A stretch of DNA of 64,000 nucleotides from Ottowia flava (GCF_008017535.1 NZ_VRUA01000013.1:1-64000), one strand, 5' to 3'; numbered from the stretch's first letter, positions 25,676 to 33,820 are shown. A program made the numbers and translations. Notes: generated from the letters alone by a model not told the origin.

Positions 25676-26440
25676 TCACAGGCGCTGGCAGCTCACCAGG
25701 TGCGTCTGGTAGGGGTAGCGCACCACGGCTTGGCCGCGCAGGGCAGGGTGGCTGTCGATCAGCGCCTGCAACTCGGCGCGCAAGCGGTTGCGTTCGGCTT
25801 CCGGCAGGGCGGCGATGAAGCTGGTCGACAGCGTGCGGCCGATGATCACCTGCTCGGGCGGGCCTTCGTGTGCGTGGCGCAGCGTGCACTCGGCCAGCGC
25901 GCTGAAGCCAGGGTGTGGGAAGGCGCCGCGCCAGGTCTGCTTCCAGTAGCGTGGGGTGTCGCCTTCGTACGGGTCGATCAGCCGAGTGATGGCGGCCACC
26001 CAATCGACCGACTCGTCGCGCACGTTCCACACCAGGCCCAGGCGGCCGCCGGGGCTCAGTACGCGCGCGAATTCGTCCAGCGACGCGCGGCTGGCAAACC
26101 AGTGGAAGGACTGCGCGCAGACCACGGCGTCCAGCGTGGCGTCGCCCAGACCCGTGGCTTCGGCCGTGCCTGCGACCACGCGCAGGTGCGCATGGGGCGC
26201 GATGTGCTCGCGCATCGCTGCCACGGGCTCGACCGCGATCACCTCGGCGCCGGTGGCCAGCAGGCGCGGCGTGAACTTGCCGGTGCCCGCGCCCACGTCG
26301 GCCACGGTGCTTCCCGGCGCCAGTTGCAGCGTACCGGTCAGCCAGTCGGCCAGTGCGGGTGGGTAGTCGGGCCGGCTGCTGGCGTAGGTCTGCGCCTGCG
26401 CGTCTTGCGAATACCCGGTTTGTGCGGATGAATGGACCAT
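25676..26440 (-). CDS. Class I SAM-dependent methyltransferase
   Basis: Cytoplasmic methyltransferase of 254 aa with the SAM-binding motif I VADVGAGTGKFT at about residues 47-58, motif II VIAVEP, and the DAVVCAQSFHWF motif that is typical of the UbiE/Methyltransf_11-type family with SFHWF. The methyl acceptor is not evident. The ATG at 26440 has GAGG at proper distance; a GTG two codons upstream would overlap that site. It lies on the opposite strand between cobQ and cobT, so it is not part of the B12 transcript, and I see no B12 link. Confidence 0.9.
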   Translation of the reverse strand: MVHSSAQTGYSQDAQAQTYASSRPDYPPALADWLTGTLQLAPGSTVADVGAGTGKFTPRLLATGAEVIAVEPVAAMREHIAPHAHLRVVAGTAEATGLGDATLDAVVCAQSFHWFASRASLDEFARVLSPGGRLGLVWNVRDESVDWVAAITRLIDPYEGDTPRYWKQTWRGAFPHPGFSALAECTLRHAHEGPPEQVIIGRTLSTSFIAALPEAERNRLRAELQALIDSHPALRGQAVVRYPYQTHLVSCQRL

Positions 26441-26599
26441 GAACACCTCGTTGCGTCAGCCAGCCCCGCCGCGCGGCGGCCAGCCACCCGCATGATGCCG
26501 CAGCGCGCGGGACCAGCTCGGGGCGTGGGTTTGGACCACCGGCCGGTGCGGGCGGCGCTGCAGACGCCTCCACCCCAATGACATGAAAGGAGTTTTGAC

Positions 26600-27646
26600 A
26601 TGAATTCAGCGGAGCAAGCCTGGCCCGAGGTGCCCGAGCTGCGCGACGAGGCGTTGCGCGCAGCCCTGCAGCACACGATCGACCGCAAGACCGTGCCGCA
26701 GGGCGCGCTGGGCCGGCTGGCCGATCTGGCGCAGCGGCTGGGCGAGATCCTGGGCACGGCGTCGCCCCAACTGGTGGCGCCGCAACTGCTGGTGTTTGCG
26801 GGCGACCATGGCATCGTGGCGCGCGGCGTGTCGGCGTACCCGAGCGATGTCACCTGGCAGATGGTGGGCAACTTCCTGGCCGGCGGCGCGGCCGTGAGCG
26901 TGCTGGCGCGCCAGCACGGCATCGCGCAGACGGTGGTGGATTGCGGCGTGCGGCACGACTTCGCGCCCGCGCCGGGACTGCACCTGGCCAAGATCGCACC
27001 CGGTACGCAGGACGCCTCGCGCGGCCCGGCAATGACCGTGGCGCAATGCCAGCAGGCGCTGGCCAACGGCGTGGCGTTGGTGCGCAGTCTGCCGGGCAAC
27101 GCGGTGTTGCTGGGCGAGATGGGCATTGGCAACACCAGCGCCGCCACGCTGCTGGCGGTGCGCCTGGGTGGGCTGGACGTCGTGGAGATGACGGGCGCCG
27201 GCACCGGTCTGGACGCGGCGGGCATCGCCCGCAAGACCGCCGTGCTGCGCGAAGCGCTGGCCGCGAACGCCGAAGCACAGGCGCCGCTGGACGCGCTGGC
27301 GGCGTTCGGTGGCTTTGAGGTGGCGACCATGGTCGGCGCGGTGCTCCAGGCGGCGGCCGAACGCCGCGTGGTGGTGGTCGACGGCTTCATCGCCAGCGCA
27401 GCCGTGCTGGTGGCCAGCCGGCTGCGCCCGCACGTGCTGCAGCGCTGCGTGTTCGCGCACCGGTCGGACGAGCGCGGCCACGCGCGCCTGCTGCAGCGGC
27501 TGGGCGCCACGCCGCTTTTGGAGATGAGGCTGCGCGTGGGCGAGGGCAGCGGAGCGGCGCTGGCCTGGCCGTTGCTGGTGTCGGCCTGCGGCATCCTGAA
27601 CGAGACGGCCAGCTTTGAGTCGGCCGGCGTGTCGGACAAGGGGTGA
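26600..27646 (+). CDS. cobT: Nicotinate-nucleotide-dimethylbenzimidazole phosphoribosyltransferase
   Basis: Makes alpha-ribazole 5'-phosphate from dimethylbenzimidazole and nicotinate mononucleotide for the lower ligand of B12. The 348-aa product has LPQGALGRLADLA-like N-terminus, the FAGDHGIVARGVSAYP block at about residues 71-86, EMGIGNTSAATLL, and the catalytic glutamate region RVGEGSGAALAWPLL near the C-terminus. AAAGGAG lies 7 bp before the ATG. No riboswitch precedes it. No bluB homologue for dimethylbenzimidazole synthesis is in the window. Confidence 0.96.
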   Translation: MNSAEQAWPEVPELRDEALRAALQHTIDRKTVPQGALGRLADLAQRLGEILGTASPQLVAPQLLVFAGDHGIVARGVSAYPSDVTWQMVGNFLAGGAAVSVLARQHGIAQTVVDCGVRHDFAPAPGLHLAKIAPGTQDASRGPAMTVAQCQQALANGVALVRSLPGNAVLLGEMGIGNTSAATLLAVRLGGLDVVEMTGAGTGLDAAGIARKTAVLREALAANAEAQAPLDALAAFGGFEVATMVGAVLQAAAERRVVVVDGFIASAAVLVASRLRPHVLQRCVFAHRSDERGHARLLQRLGATPLLEMRLRVGEGSGAALAWPLLVSACGILNETASFESAGVSDKG

Positions 27647-27695
27647 GCGGCACGGCGCTAACATGCGCGGCACCCGTTGACCCTGAAAGCGTGCG

Positions 27696-28892
27696 TTGAA
27701 AATCCTCAAGAAGATCCTGCTGGCCGTGCTGGCGCTGCTGCTGCTGGCCGGCGCGGCGTTCTGGTTCAGCCTGGACAAGGAAACGCGGGGCCTGCTGCAG
27801 ACCGTGCCGACCAACCGCGACCTGCTGTTCTGGAGCGTGCCGCAGCGCGACGCGGCCTTTCGCGCCATGGACCGCATCCCGCTGCTGGCCAAGTGGCACA
27901 CCGCCTTGCCCAGCGCGTCGCCACGCGCGCTGCCGGCCGGGCGCGAACTGAAGCTGCCGCTGGACGTCAACGCCTACATGGCCAGCCAGCGCAGCGCCGC
28001 GCTGTTGATCCTGCAAGGCGGCAAGCTGCGGCTGGAGCGCTACGGCCTGGACTTTGACGCGCACGGCCGCTGGACCAGCTTTTCAGTGGCCAAGTCGTTC
28101 ACGTCGATCCTGGTCGGTGCAGCGCTGCGCGATGGCGCGATCAAAAGCATGGACGACAGGGTGACGGAGTACGTCAAGGGGCTGAAGGGCTCGGCCTACG
28201 ACGATGTCAGCGTGCAGCAACTGCTCACCATGACTTCTGGCGTGCGCTGGAATGAAGACTATGCCGACCCGAACTCGGACGTCGCCCGCTTCAACAACCA
28301 CAAGCCACACCCGGGCGAGGACGCGCTGATCAGCTACCTGCGCCAGCTGCCGCGCGCCGCCCCGGCGGGCGAGCGCTGGAACTACAGCACCGGCGAGACC
28401 AACCTGATCGGCATCCTGGTCATGCAGGCCACGGGCAAGCCGCTGGCCGAGTACCTGCAGGAAAAGGTCTGGCAGCCCGCGGGCATGGAACAGCAGGCCA
28501 CCTGGCTGCTCAGCAAGACGGGCCAGGAAATCAGCGGCTGCTGCCTGCAGGCCGCGGCGCGCGACTACGCCCGGTTTGGCCAGTTCATCCTGGAAGGGGC
28601 GCAGGTGGGCGGCGAGCCGGTGGTGGCCGATGGCTGGCTGCAACAGGCCACGCGCAAGCAGGCCGACATCGGCGTGCCGGGGCGCGGTTACGGCTACCAG
28701 TGGTGGACCTACGGCAACGGCAGCTTTGCCGCGCGCGGCATCTTCGGCCAGGGCATCTTCATCGACCCGCAGCGGCAACTGGTCATCGTCAGCAACGGCA
28801 ACTGGGCCGGTGGTGCGCGCGATGCCGCCGCCATGGCCGAGCGCGACGCCTTCTACCAGGCGGTGCAAAAAGCCATCGACGCGGAAAAATGA
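27696..28892 (+). CDS. Serine hydrolase of the beta-lactamase (class C/penicillin-binding) family
   Basis: A 398-aa protein with an N-terminal hydrophobic anchor or signal (about residues 7-25), so probably periplasmic or membrane-bound. The SxxK motif is S130-V-A-K133, YST in RWNYSTGETN (about residue 228) is in the position of YxN, and GYQWW is in the C-terminal part. These are hallmarks of the beta-lactamase-related serine hydrolases (Pfam Beta-lactamase), which include esterases and peptidases; true beta-lactamase activity is not implied. The start is TTG 27696. It sits between cobT and cobS on the same strand, with no obvious link to B12. Confidence 0.88.
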   Translation: MKILKKILLAVLALLLLAGAAFWFSLDKETRGLLQTVPTNRDLLFWSVPQRDAAFRAMDRIPLLAKWHTALPSASPRALPAGRELKLPLDVNAYMASQRSAALLILQGGKLRLERYGLDFDAHGRWTSFSVAKSFTSILVGAALRDGAIKSMDDRVTEYVKGLKGSAYDDVSVQQLLTMTSGVRWNEDYADPNSDVARFNNHKPHPGEDALISYLRQLPRAAPAGERWNYSTGETNLIGILVMQATGKPLAEYLQEKVWQPAGMEQQATWLLSKTGQEISGCCLQAAARDYARFGQFILEGAQVGGEPVVADGWLQQATRKQADIGVPGRGYGYQWWTYGNGSFAARGIFGQGIFIDPQRQLVIVSNGNWAGGARDAAAMAERDAFYQAVQKAIDAEK

Positions 28893-28974
28893 AGGGCGTG
28901 GTGCGGCGCTCGTCGGTTCCAGCCGCGGCCGGGGGCCAGCGTTTCGGTGCCCAAGGTCGAGCAGGAGCGCCCGC

Positions 28975-29775
28975 GTGAACGGCGTGCGTCACTGGCTGCT
29001 GGCCTTGCAGTTTTTCACCCGCATCCCCGTCACCGGGCGGCTGGCGGCGTGGGTCGGCTACAGCCCGGCCATGCTGCGCGCGGCCGCGGGGCATTTTCCG
29101 GGCGTGGGCTGGGTCGTGGGCGCGGTGGGCGCGGGCGTGCTGTGGGGCGCGCTGCACGGGCTGCCGGCCGGCCCACTGGGTGCGCTGGTGGCGGCAGCGC
29201 TCAGCACCGGGGCGACCGTGTGGCTGACCGGCGCTTTTCACGAAGACGGCCTGGCCGACAGCGCCGATGGCCTGGGCGGCGGCGCCACGCGCGAGCGCGC
29301 CCTGGCCATCATGAAGGATTCGCGCATCGGCAGCTACGGCACGGTCACGTTGCTGGTCGTGCTGCTACTGAAGGTGGCGCTAATCGCGCTGCTGGCCGGC
29401 CACGGGGCAGGGCGCGCAGCGCTGGCGCTGCTGGCCGCGCACGTGCTGTCGCGGCTGGCACCGGTGCTGATCATGCGGGCGCTGCCGTACGTGGGCGAGG
29501 CCGACGGCAGCAAGTCCAAGCCGCTGGCCGATGCCGTTTCGCGCACCGGTGTGCTGGTGGGAACTTTGTGGTCTTTTCCTGCTCTGGCCCTACTGTGGTC
29601 TGGGCAGGCAGCTACTAGCTTGATAGCATCGCTGATCGCCTGGGGCTTGGCCTTGCTGTACATGGCGCGCCTGCTGCAGCGCCGGCTGCAGGGCTTTACC
29701 GGCGACACGCTGGGCGCCACGCAGCAGCTGTGCGAAGTCGCCTTGCTGCTGGGCCTGGCACTGACATTGACATAA
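28975..29775 (+). CDS. cobS: Adenosylcobinamide-GDP ribazoletransferase (cobalamin synthase)
   Basis: Inner-membrane enzyme that joins adenosyl-GDP-cobinamide to alpha-ribazole phosphate. The 266-aa product has the family start ALQFFTRIPV and the catalytic block FHEDGLADSADGLGGG at about residues 87-102, followed by MKDSRIGSYG, with five to seven hydrophobic segments. GTG 28975 is the start, with AGGAG about 8 bp before. Residues about 201-217 (SFPALALLWSGQAATSL) are encoded by a dispersed repeat copy at 29574-29627; the insert is hydrophobic and appears to serve as part of a membrane segment. The cobC phosphatase follows after 8 bp. Confidence 0.94.
   Translation: MNGVRHWLLALQFFTRIPVTGRLAAWVGYSPAMLRAAAGHFPGVGWVVGAVGAGVLWGALHGLPAGPLGALVAAALSTGATVWLTGAFHEDGLADSADGLGGGATRERALAIMKDSRIGSYGTVTLLVVLLLKVALIALLAGHGAGRAALALLAAHVLSRLAPVLIMRALPYVGEADGSKSKPLADAVSRTGVLVGTLWSFPALALLWSGQAATSLIASLIAWGLALLYMARLLQRRLQGFTGDTLGATQQLCEVALLLGLALTLT
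29574..29627 (+). repeat. Dispersed repeat, copy R9, in frame inside cobS
   Basis: CTGCTCTGGCCCTACTGT, then GGCAGGCAGCTACTAG and TGATAGC follow the family pattern with several mismatches. No stop or frameshift is introduced. Confidence 0.75.
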
Positions 29776-29783
29776 CGACAACC

Positions 29784-30350
29784 ATGACACTTTGGCTCGT
29801 TCGCCATGCGCCCGTGCTGGCCGACCCCGGTCTGTGCTACGGCGCCACCAACCTGCCCGCCGACGCCAGCGCCACGCGCGCCGCGGCCGAGCGGCTGGCC
29901 CGAAGCCTGCCGGAAGGCACCCGCGTGGTCAGCTCGACGCTACAAAGATGTGAGCTGCTCGCGCAGACTCTTCTAGGGCTGCGGCCCGATTTGATCTATA
30001 CCGTGGATGATCGCCTGCGCGAGATGGACTTTGGCAGCTGGGAGCTGCGCCCCTGGGACGAGGTGCCGCGCGCCGACATCGATGCGTGGCTGGCCGACTT
30101 CGCCGATGCGCGCCCGGGCGGGGATGGCGAGTCGGTGCGCGCGTTAATGGCGCGCGTGGGCGCGGCCTGGGACGACACACTGGCGGCGCCTGCGCCCACG
30201 CTGTGGGTCACCCACGCGGGTGTCATGCGCGCGGCGCTGCTGCTGTCGAAGGGTGTGCGACTGCCAGCGCAGGCCGCCGATTGGCCGGACGCCGCCTTGG
30301 CGTTTGGCGAACTGGTGCAGCTGCCCATGCTCTCGTTCCAAAAGGCATGA
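29784..30350 (+). CDS. cobC: Alpha-ribazole phosphatase
   Basis: Histidine-phosphatase-superfamily enzyme (188 aa) that removes the phosphate from alpha-ribazole 5'-phosphate or adenosylcobalamin phosphate. The catalytic RH is in LWLVRHAPVL at the N-terminus (the usual RHG is RHA here), SSTLQRCELLAQ and LREMDFGSWE are conserved phosphoglycerate-mutase-like blocks, and the second histidine is in LWVTHAGVMRAAL. The ATG at 29784 is 8 bp after cobS. Bases 29939-29993 resemble the dispersed repeat but encode the normal SPLQRCE-like family sequence, so the match there may be partly chance. Confidence 0.9.
   Translation: MTLWLVRHAPVLADPGLCYGATNLPADASATRAAAERLARSLPEGTRVVSSTLQRCELLAQTLLGLRPDLIYTVDDRLREMDFGSWELRPWDEVPRADIDAWLADFADARPGGDGESVRALMARVGAAWDDTLAAPAPTLWVTHAGVMRAALLLSKGVRLPAQAADWPDAALAFGELVQLPMLSFQKA
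29939..29993 (-). repeat. Repeat-like segment R10 inside cobC
   Basis: AGCTGCTCGCGCAG, then TTCTAGGGCT and GATTT match the minus orientation of the family over most of its length. Unlike the copies in cobQ and cobS, the encoded residues fit the protein family without extra length, so this could be gene conversion, an old copy adapted to code, or coincidence. Confidence 0.5.
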
Positions 30351-30354
30351 GGCC

Positions 30355-30990
30355 ATGATCGTTGCCCCGCTCGCGCTGCAGGTCGACGGCCTGCGCTTCG
30401 CCCACCCGGGCCGCCCGCTGTGGGACGGCTGGTCGCACCGCTGGCCGCCTGGGGTGTCGCTGGTGCTGGGCGGCGACGGCGCCGGCAAGAGCACGCTGCT
30501 GCGCCTGCTGGCCGGGACCGAGCGCGCGCAGGGCGGCCGCATCACGCTGGCGGGGGTCGACGCCGGGCAGGGCGCGCCGTACCGCGCGCAGGTGGCCTGG
30601 ATCGACCCGCGCCAGCCCGGTTTGCCGGCCCAGGACGGCCTGACGCTCGCGCGGTGGTGGCAGGCGCTGCCCGCGCGTTACCCGGGCTGGCGGGCGGCCG
30701 ACCTGCAAGCGCACATCGACGGCTGGGCGCTGGCGCCGCACCAGGACAAGCCTTTTCACGCCCTGTCGACCGGCACGCAGCGCAAGGTCTTCATGGCGGC
30801 GGCGCTGGCCAGCGGCGCGCCGCTGACGCTGATCGACGAGCCCGACGCCGGGCTGGACAAGGCGTCCGTCGCCTACCTGCAGCAGGCGCTGGACGCGCTG
30901 GCGGACCGCACAGACCGCATCGTCATCGTCGCCCATTACGCCGCCTGGGCTGGCGTGCGCTGGCAAGACGTGGTGCAATTGCCGGACTGA
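30355..30990 (+). CDS. Orphan ABC-type ATP-binding protein
   Basis: A 211-aa single-domain ABC ATPase. Walker A is GGDGAGKST at about residue 40, Walker B TLIDEPDAGLD near 160, and the switch histidine is in VIVAHYAAW. The ABC signature is LSTGTQRK in place of LSGGQ, as in some exporter-type ATPases related to CcmA. No permease gene is adjacent, so its partner must lie elsewhere or it acts without one. It starts 4 bp after cobC and so ends the B12 gene run, but no other evidence links it to cobalamin. Confidence 0.85.
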   Translation: MIVAPLALQVDGLRFAHPGRPLWDGWSHRWPPGVSLVLGGDGAGKSTLLRLLAGTERAQGGRITLAGVDAGQGAPYRAQVAWIDPRQPGLPAQDGLTLARWWQALPARYPGWRAADLQAHIDGWALAPHQDKPFHALSTGTQRKVFMAAALASGAPLTLIDEPDAGLDKASVAYLQQALDALADRTDRIVIVAHYAAWAGVRWQDVVQLPD

Positions 30991-31015
30991 TTCGCCCTTT
31001 TTTTGAAAGCCCTCC

Positions 31016-31651
31016 ATGGACGCTCTGGCGTTTGCCCCCCTCTCGGTGTTGATCGCGCTCACCCCCGGGCCCAACAACTTCTGCGCGCTCAACAACGGCA
31101 TGCGCGCCGGGGTCGGCAAGGCCTTGTGGGCGACCTGGGGCCGCGTGGCGGCGTTCGCCATCTTCCTGACCATTTCCGCGGTCGGCCTGGGCGCGATGCT
31201 GCTGGCGTCGGAGACGGCCTTCGTCACCGTCAAGTGGATCGGCGCCATTTACCTGTTCTGGCTGGGCTGGAAGACCTGGCGTAGCCGCGACTTCAGCGGC
31301 TTTGATGCGGCCGAGGCCAACGCCACCGACGCCACCCCGCGCCAGGCGCTGACCGTGCGCCGCCTGATCGCGCAGGAATTCGCCCTGGCCATCACCAACC
31401 CGAAGGCGATCATCCTGTTTGCCGCCGTGTTCCCGCAGTTCATCGACCCGTCGCGCCCGCCAGCGCAGCAATTCCTGGTGCTGGGCAGCCTGTACCTGGC
31501 CAGCGAATTCATCTCGTCGGCCGTGTACGCCACGGGCGGGCGCCAGATCCGCCGCTGGGTGCGCACGCCGCGCGGCGCCACGCGCATCAACCGCGCAACG
31601 GGCGGCATCTTCATGGGCGCGGGTGGGCTGTTGCTGACGGCGCAGCGCTGA
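31016..31651 (+). CDS. LysE/RhtB-family amino acid exporter
   Basis: Inner-membrane translocator of 211 aa with about six hydrophobic segments. The family signature LIALTPGPNNFCALNNGMRAG lies at about residues 10-30, followed by AIYLFWLGWKTWRS and, after a polar loop, ITNPKAIILFAAVFPQFI. These exporters remove excess amino acids or related compounds. The ATG at 31016 is 25 bp after the ABC ATPase gene, with a T-run between. The specific substrate cannot be told. Confidence 0.93.
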   Translation: MDALAFAPLSVLIALTPGPNNFCALNNGMRAGVGKALWATWGRVAAFAIFLTISAVGLGAMLLASETAFVTVKWIGAIYLFWLGWKTWRSRDFSGFDAAEANATDATPRQALTVRRLIAQEFALAITNPKAIILFAAVFPQFIDPSRPPAQQFLVLGSLYLASEFISSAVYATGGRQIRRWVRTPRGATRINRATGGIFMGAGGLLLTAQR

Positions 31652-31688
31652 AGCGGTTGGTTGGGCGTGCTGGCTCGATTTTTAAGCA

Positions 31689-31742
31689 AAATCGACCTCT
31701 GGCCCTAGTGTCATCTGCGCGGGCAGCTATGAAAATGGTAGT
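31689..31742 (+). repeat. Dispersed ~54-bp repeat, copy R11
   Basis: AAATCGACCTCTGGCCCTA, then CTGCGCGGGCAGCTATGAAA, then GGTAG. One of the best copies, in the gap between the LysE exporter and the AlkB-like gene. Confidence 0.88.
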
Positions 31743-31784
31743 GCAATAGGCGGCAACGCGACGCACGGCGCGAGGGCTGTGCGC

Positions 31785-31831
31785 TTGCGTACGGGCGAAA
31801 TCGGTCGTAATATGACTGTATGTTCGTACAG
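31785..31831 (+). promoter_or_regulatory. Promoter with overlapping LexA (SOS) box before the AlkB-like gene
   Basis: A -35-like TTGCGT (31785-31790) and -10-like TAATAT (31808-31813) are 17 bp apart. Right after the -10 lies CTGTATGTTCGTACAG (31816-31831), an exact CTGT-N8-ACAG LexA box set in the larger inverted repeat ACTGTA/TACAGT. Transcription would begin near 31820, inside the box, so LexA binding would block the promoter. Confidence 0.75.
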
Positions 31832-31864
31832 TCTTTTTTGTTCGCCCAGGAGGCCGTCACGCTG

Positions 31865-32404
31865 GTGTCTGACGCGGAAGGCGGCATCGTCTACCACCCC
31901 GGCGTGGTGACCGAAGCGCAGGCGCAGGCCTGGTACGCGGCCCTGCGTCCCCAGGTGCCCTGGCGCAGTGAAGACCGGCCCATGTACGACCGCATCGTGG
32001 CCGTGCCGCGCCTCATGGCCAGCGTGGTGCTGAACGACCCGACGCGCCCGCCGGAGATGGACGCCGCCCTGGCCGCCGTGCAGTCGGTCGCGCTGGCGCC
32101 GTACACGCGCGTGGGGCTTAACCTGTACCGCGACGGGCGCGACAGTGTGGCCCTGCACAACGACCGGCTGCACGACCTGGCGCCGCGCCAGCCGATCAGC
32201 CTCCTGTCGCTGGGCGCGCCGCGCGACATGCTGATCAAGCCCAAAGCCGGTGGCCCCGCGCAGCGCGTGCGGCTGGAGCCCGGCAGCGTGCTGGTGATGA
32301 GCCACGCGTGTCAGCGCACGCACGAGCACGGCATTCCCAAAAGTGCCGAGCCGGTTGGCCCCCGCATGAGCCTGGCGTTTCGCGTGCGTTGCCCGGTGGA
32401 TTGA
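31865..32404 (+). CDS. AlkB-like 2-oxoglutarate/Fe(II) dioxygenase
   Basis: DNA/RNA dealkylation repair protein family. Iron ligands are the HND motif in SVALHNDRLHD and the distal histidine in THEHGIPK; the 2-oxoglutarate-binding arginines lie in GPRMSLAFR. The open frame extends to ATG 31820, but that ATG coincides with the predicted transcription start and LexA box. AGGAGG at 31848-31853 points to a start downstream, best at GTG 31865 (179 aa), where the family-like sequence begins. The SOS box predicts induction by DNA damage, matching a repair role. Start choice is inference. Confidence 0.85.
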   Translation: MSDAEGGIVYHPGVVTEAQAQAWYAALRPQVPWRSEDRPMYDRIVAVPRLMASVVLNDPTRPPEMDAALAAVQSVALAPYTRVGLNLYRDGRDSVALHNDRLHDLAPRQPISLLSLGAPRDMLIKPKAGGPAQRVRLEPGSVLVMSHACQRTHEHGIPKSAEPVGPRMSLAFRVRCPVD

Positions 32405-32467
32405 GCGGCGGTGAGCTTGGGTGCCGCGTAGGCACGGTGCTTGGCGGCCCAGCCGGTGCGCCTGGCC

Positions 32468-33274
32468 TCAGCCCATGTCGCGTAGTGCGGTCTCCACGGC
32501 GGCGGCCGTTGCCAACGGCTTTTCCATGGGAAAGAGGTGGGTGCCGTCCAGCATGGTCACACGCCCGCGCGCCATGCGGCGGGTGCTTTCCACACCGCCC
32601 ACGGCGCGCAACTCGGCCGAACGCAGGCCGCCGACGAAGCTCATCGGGCAGCGCAGCGGGTGGCGGCGCAGCAGGCTTTCGATGTTGTGCGGCAGCGTGT
32701 CGTAGATGCGGCTTTCAATGTCGCGGTCGAATGCCAGGCGCCACACGCCGTCGGCGTCCAGCATGCCGTGGTTGACGTAGTCGTGCAGCACCTGCTCGTC
32801 CCAGCCGGCAAACACCTTCTTGCCGCGAAAGTGCTGGAACACGGCGTCGCGGTCGTCCCATTCGTTGCGCCGGCGGCGGCTGACCTGGCTGGGCGACAGG
32901 CGCTTCATGAGTGGTGTGCGTTTGGCCAGGCCCAGGCCGCGCGCGCGCCAGCCGCTCACGACCGGCGAATCCAGCAGCACCACCGCGTGCGCCAGATCGG
33001 GGTGCTGCGCCGCGCACATCAGGCTCAGGATGCCGCCCAGCGAATGGCCGACCAGGCAAGGCGCCTCGCCGCCGTGCGCCTTCTTCTGTTGCGCGGCGAA
33101 GTCGGCGAGCTGCTGCACCAGATGCGGCCAGCCGTCGGTGACGGGGTAGTCCGGATCGTGGCCGTATTTCTCGACCGCGCTCACGCTCCAGCCGCGCGCG
33201 CGCAGGCTGTCAAGCATCACGCGGTAGGTGCTCGCGGGAAAGCTGTTGCCGTGGGAGAAAACGATGTGGGTCAT
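32468..33274 (-). CDS. Alpha/beta hydrolase
   Basis: Cytoplasmic alpha/beta-hydrolase-fold protein of 268 aa. The oxyanion-region motif is HIVFSHGNSFPASTY at the N-terminus, the nucleophile elbow GHSLGG (about residues 76-81) carries the serine, and the catalytic histidine is probably in MLDGTHLFPMEKP near the C-terminus. Substrate unknown. It is convergent with the AlkB-like gene and followed by the EthD gene upstream on the same strand, separated by about 90 bp. Confidence 0.9.
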   Translation of the reverse strand: MTHIVFSHGNSFPASTYRVMLDSLRARGWSVSAVEKYGHDPDYPVTDGWPHLVQQLADFAAQQKKAHGGEAPCLVGHSLGGILSLMCAAQHPDLAHAVVLLDSPVVSGWRARGLGLAKRTPLMKRLSPSQVSRRRRNEWDDRDAVFQHFRGKKVFAGWDEQVLHDYVNHGMLDADGVWRLAFDRDIESRIYDTLPHNIESLLRRHPLRCPMSFVGGLRSAELRAVGGVESTRRMARGRVTMLDGTHLFPMEKPLATAAAVETALRDMG

Positions 33275-33362
33275 GGGGCGAGCGGTGCGGCGCCCGCAGC
33301 GGCTGCGGGCGAGAAGGGCGCTGGTGCGTGGCTTGCAGCAGCGTTGACGGGGCAGCGTGGTC

Positions 33363-33683
33363 TTAGGGCTGGCCGACGACCACTTCGCTGATCTGCGTGA
33401 CCGGTTTGATGTCGGTGTAGTTGGGGATGTCGGCCATGATGGCTTTCACGTGCGGCCCGAACCCGGCCTGGAAGGCTTCCAGTGACTCGGCGTAGATGTT
33501 GCCGAAGGCGACGTAGGCAGCGGCCTGACCGGGCGCGCCGCCGCCAATGCCCTTGTCCACGGTGTAGAACAGGCAGGAAGCGCCCATCTTTTCCTTGACC
33601 ATGGGCATGTGCTTGTCGCGGTAGTAATCGTGGTCGAACCGGGCGTTCGGCTGGTTGGGGTACATCACGCTGACTTTGATCAT
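33363..33683 (-). CDS. EthD family protein
   Basis: Small 106-aa dimeric alpha/beta-barrel protein. The start IKVSVMYPN, the central HDYYRDKHMPMVKEKM block and the FGPHVKAIMADIPNYTDIKPVTQISEV end are the EthD signature; relatives include EthD of the ethyl tert-butyl ether degradation system, but most are of unknown function. AGAGGAG lies 6 bp before the ATG. It probably shares a transcript with the downstream alpha/beta hydrolase. Confidence 0.92.
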   Translation of the reverse strand: MIKVSVMYPNQPNARFDHDYYRDKHMPMVKEKMGASCLFYTVDKGIGGGAPGQAAAYVAFGNIYAESLEAFQAGFGPHVKAIMADIPNYTDIKPVTQISEVVVGQP

Positions 33684-33820
33684 GAAGGCTCCTCTGGGTG
33701 TGGGGCGGGCGCCCCCGGTGGGCAGCCCGTCGCGTGAACGATAGCGGATGACCGATGCCGGTTCGGCGCGGCGTCGGTCGAAGCTTCAAGGCGGCAAGCG
33801 CGGACGGGCAGACAGGCACC

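Noticed and set aside
26447-26599. Second cobalamin riboswitch before cobT
   Set aside because: No B12 box or GGGAA/GCAACTG-like elements are present in the gap.
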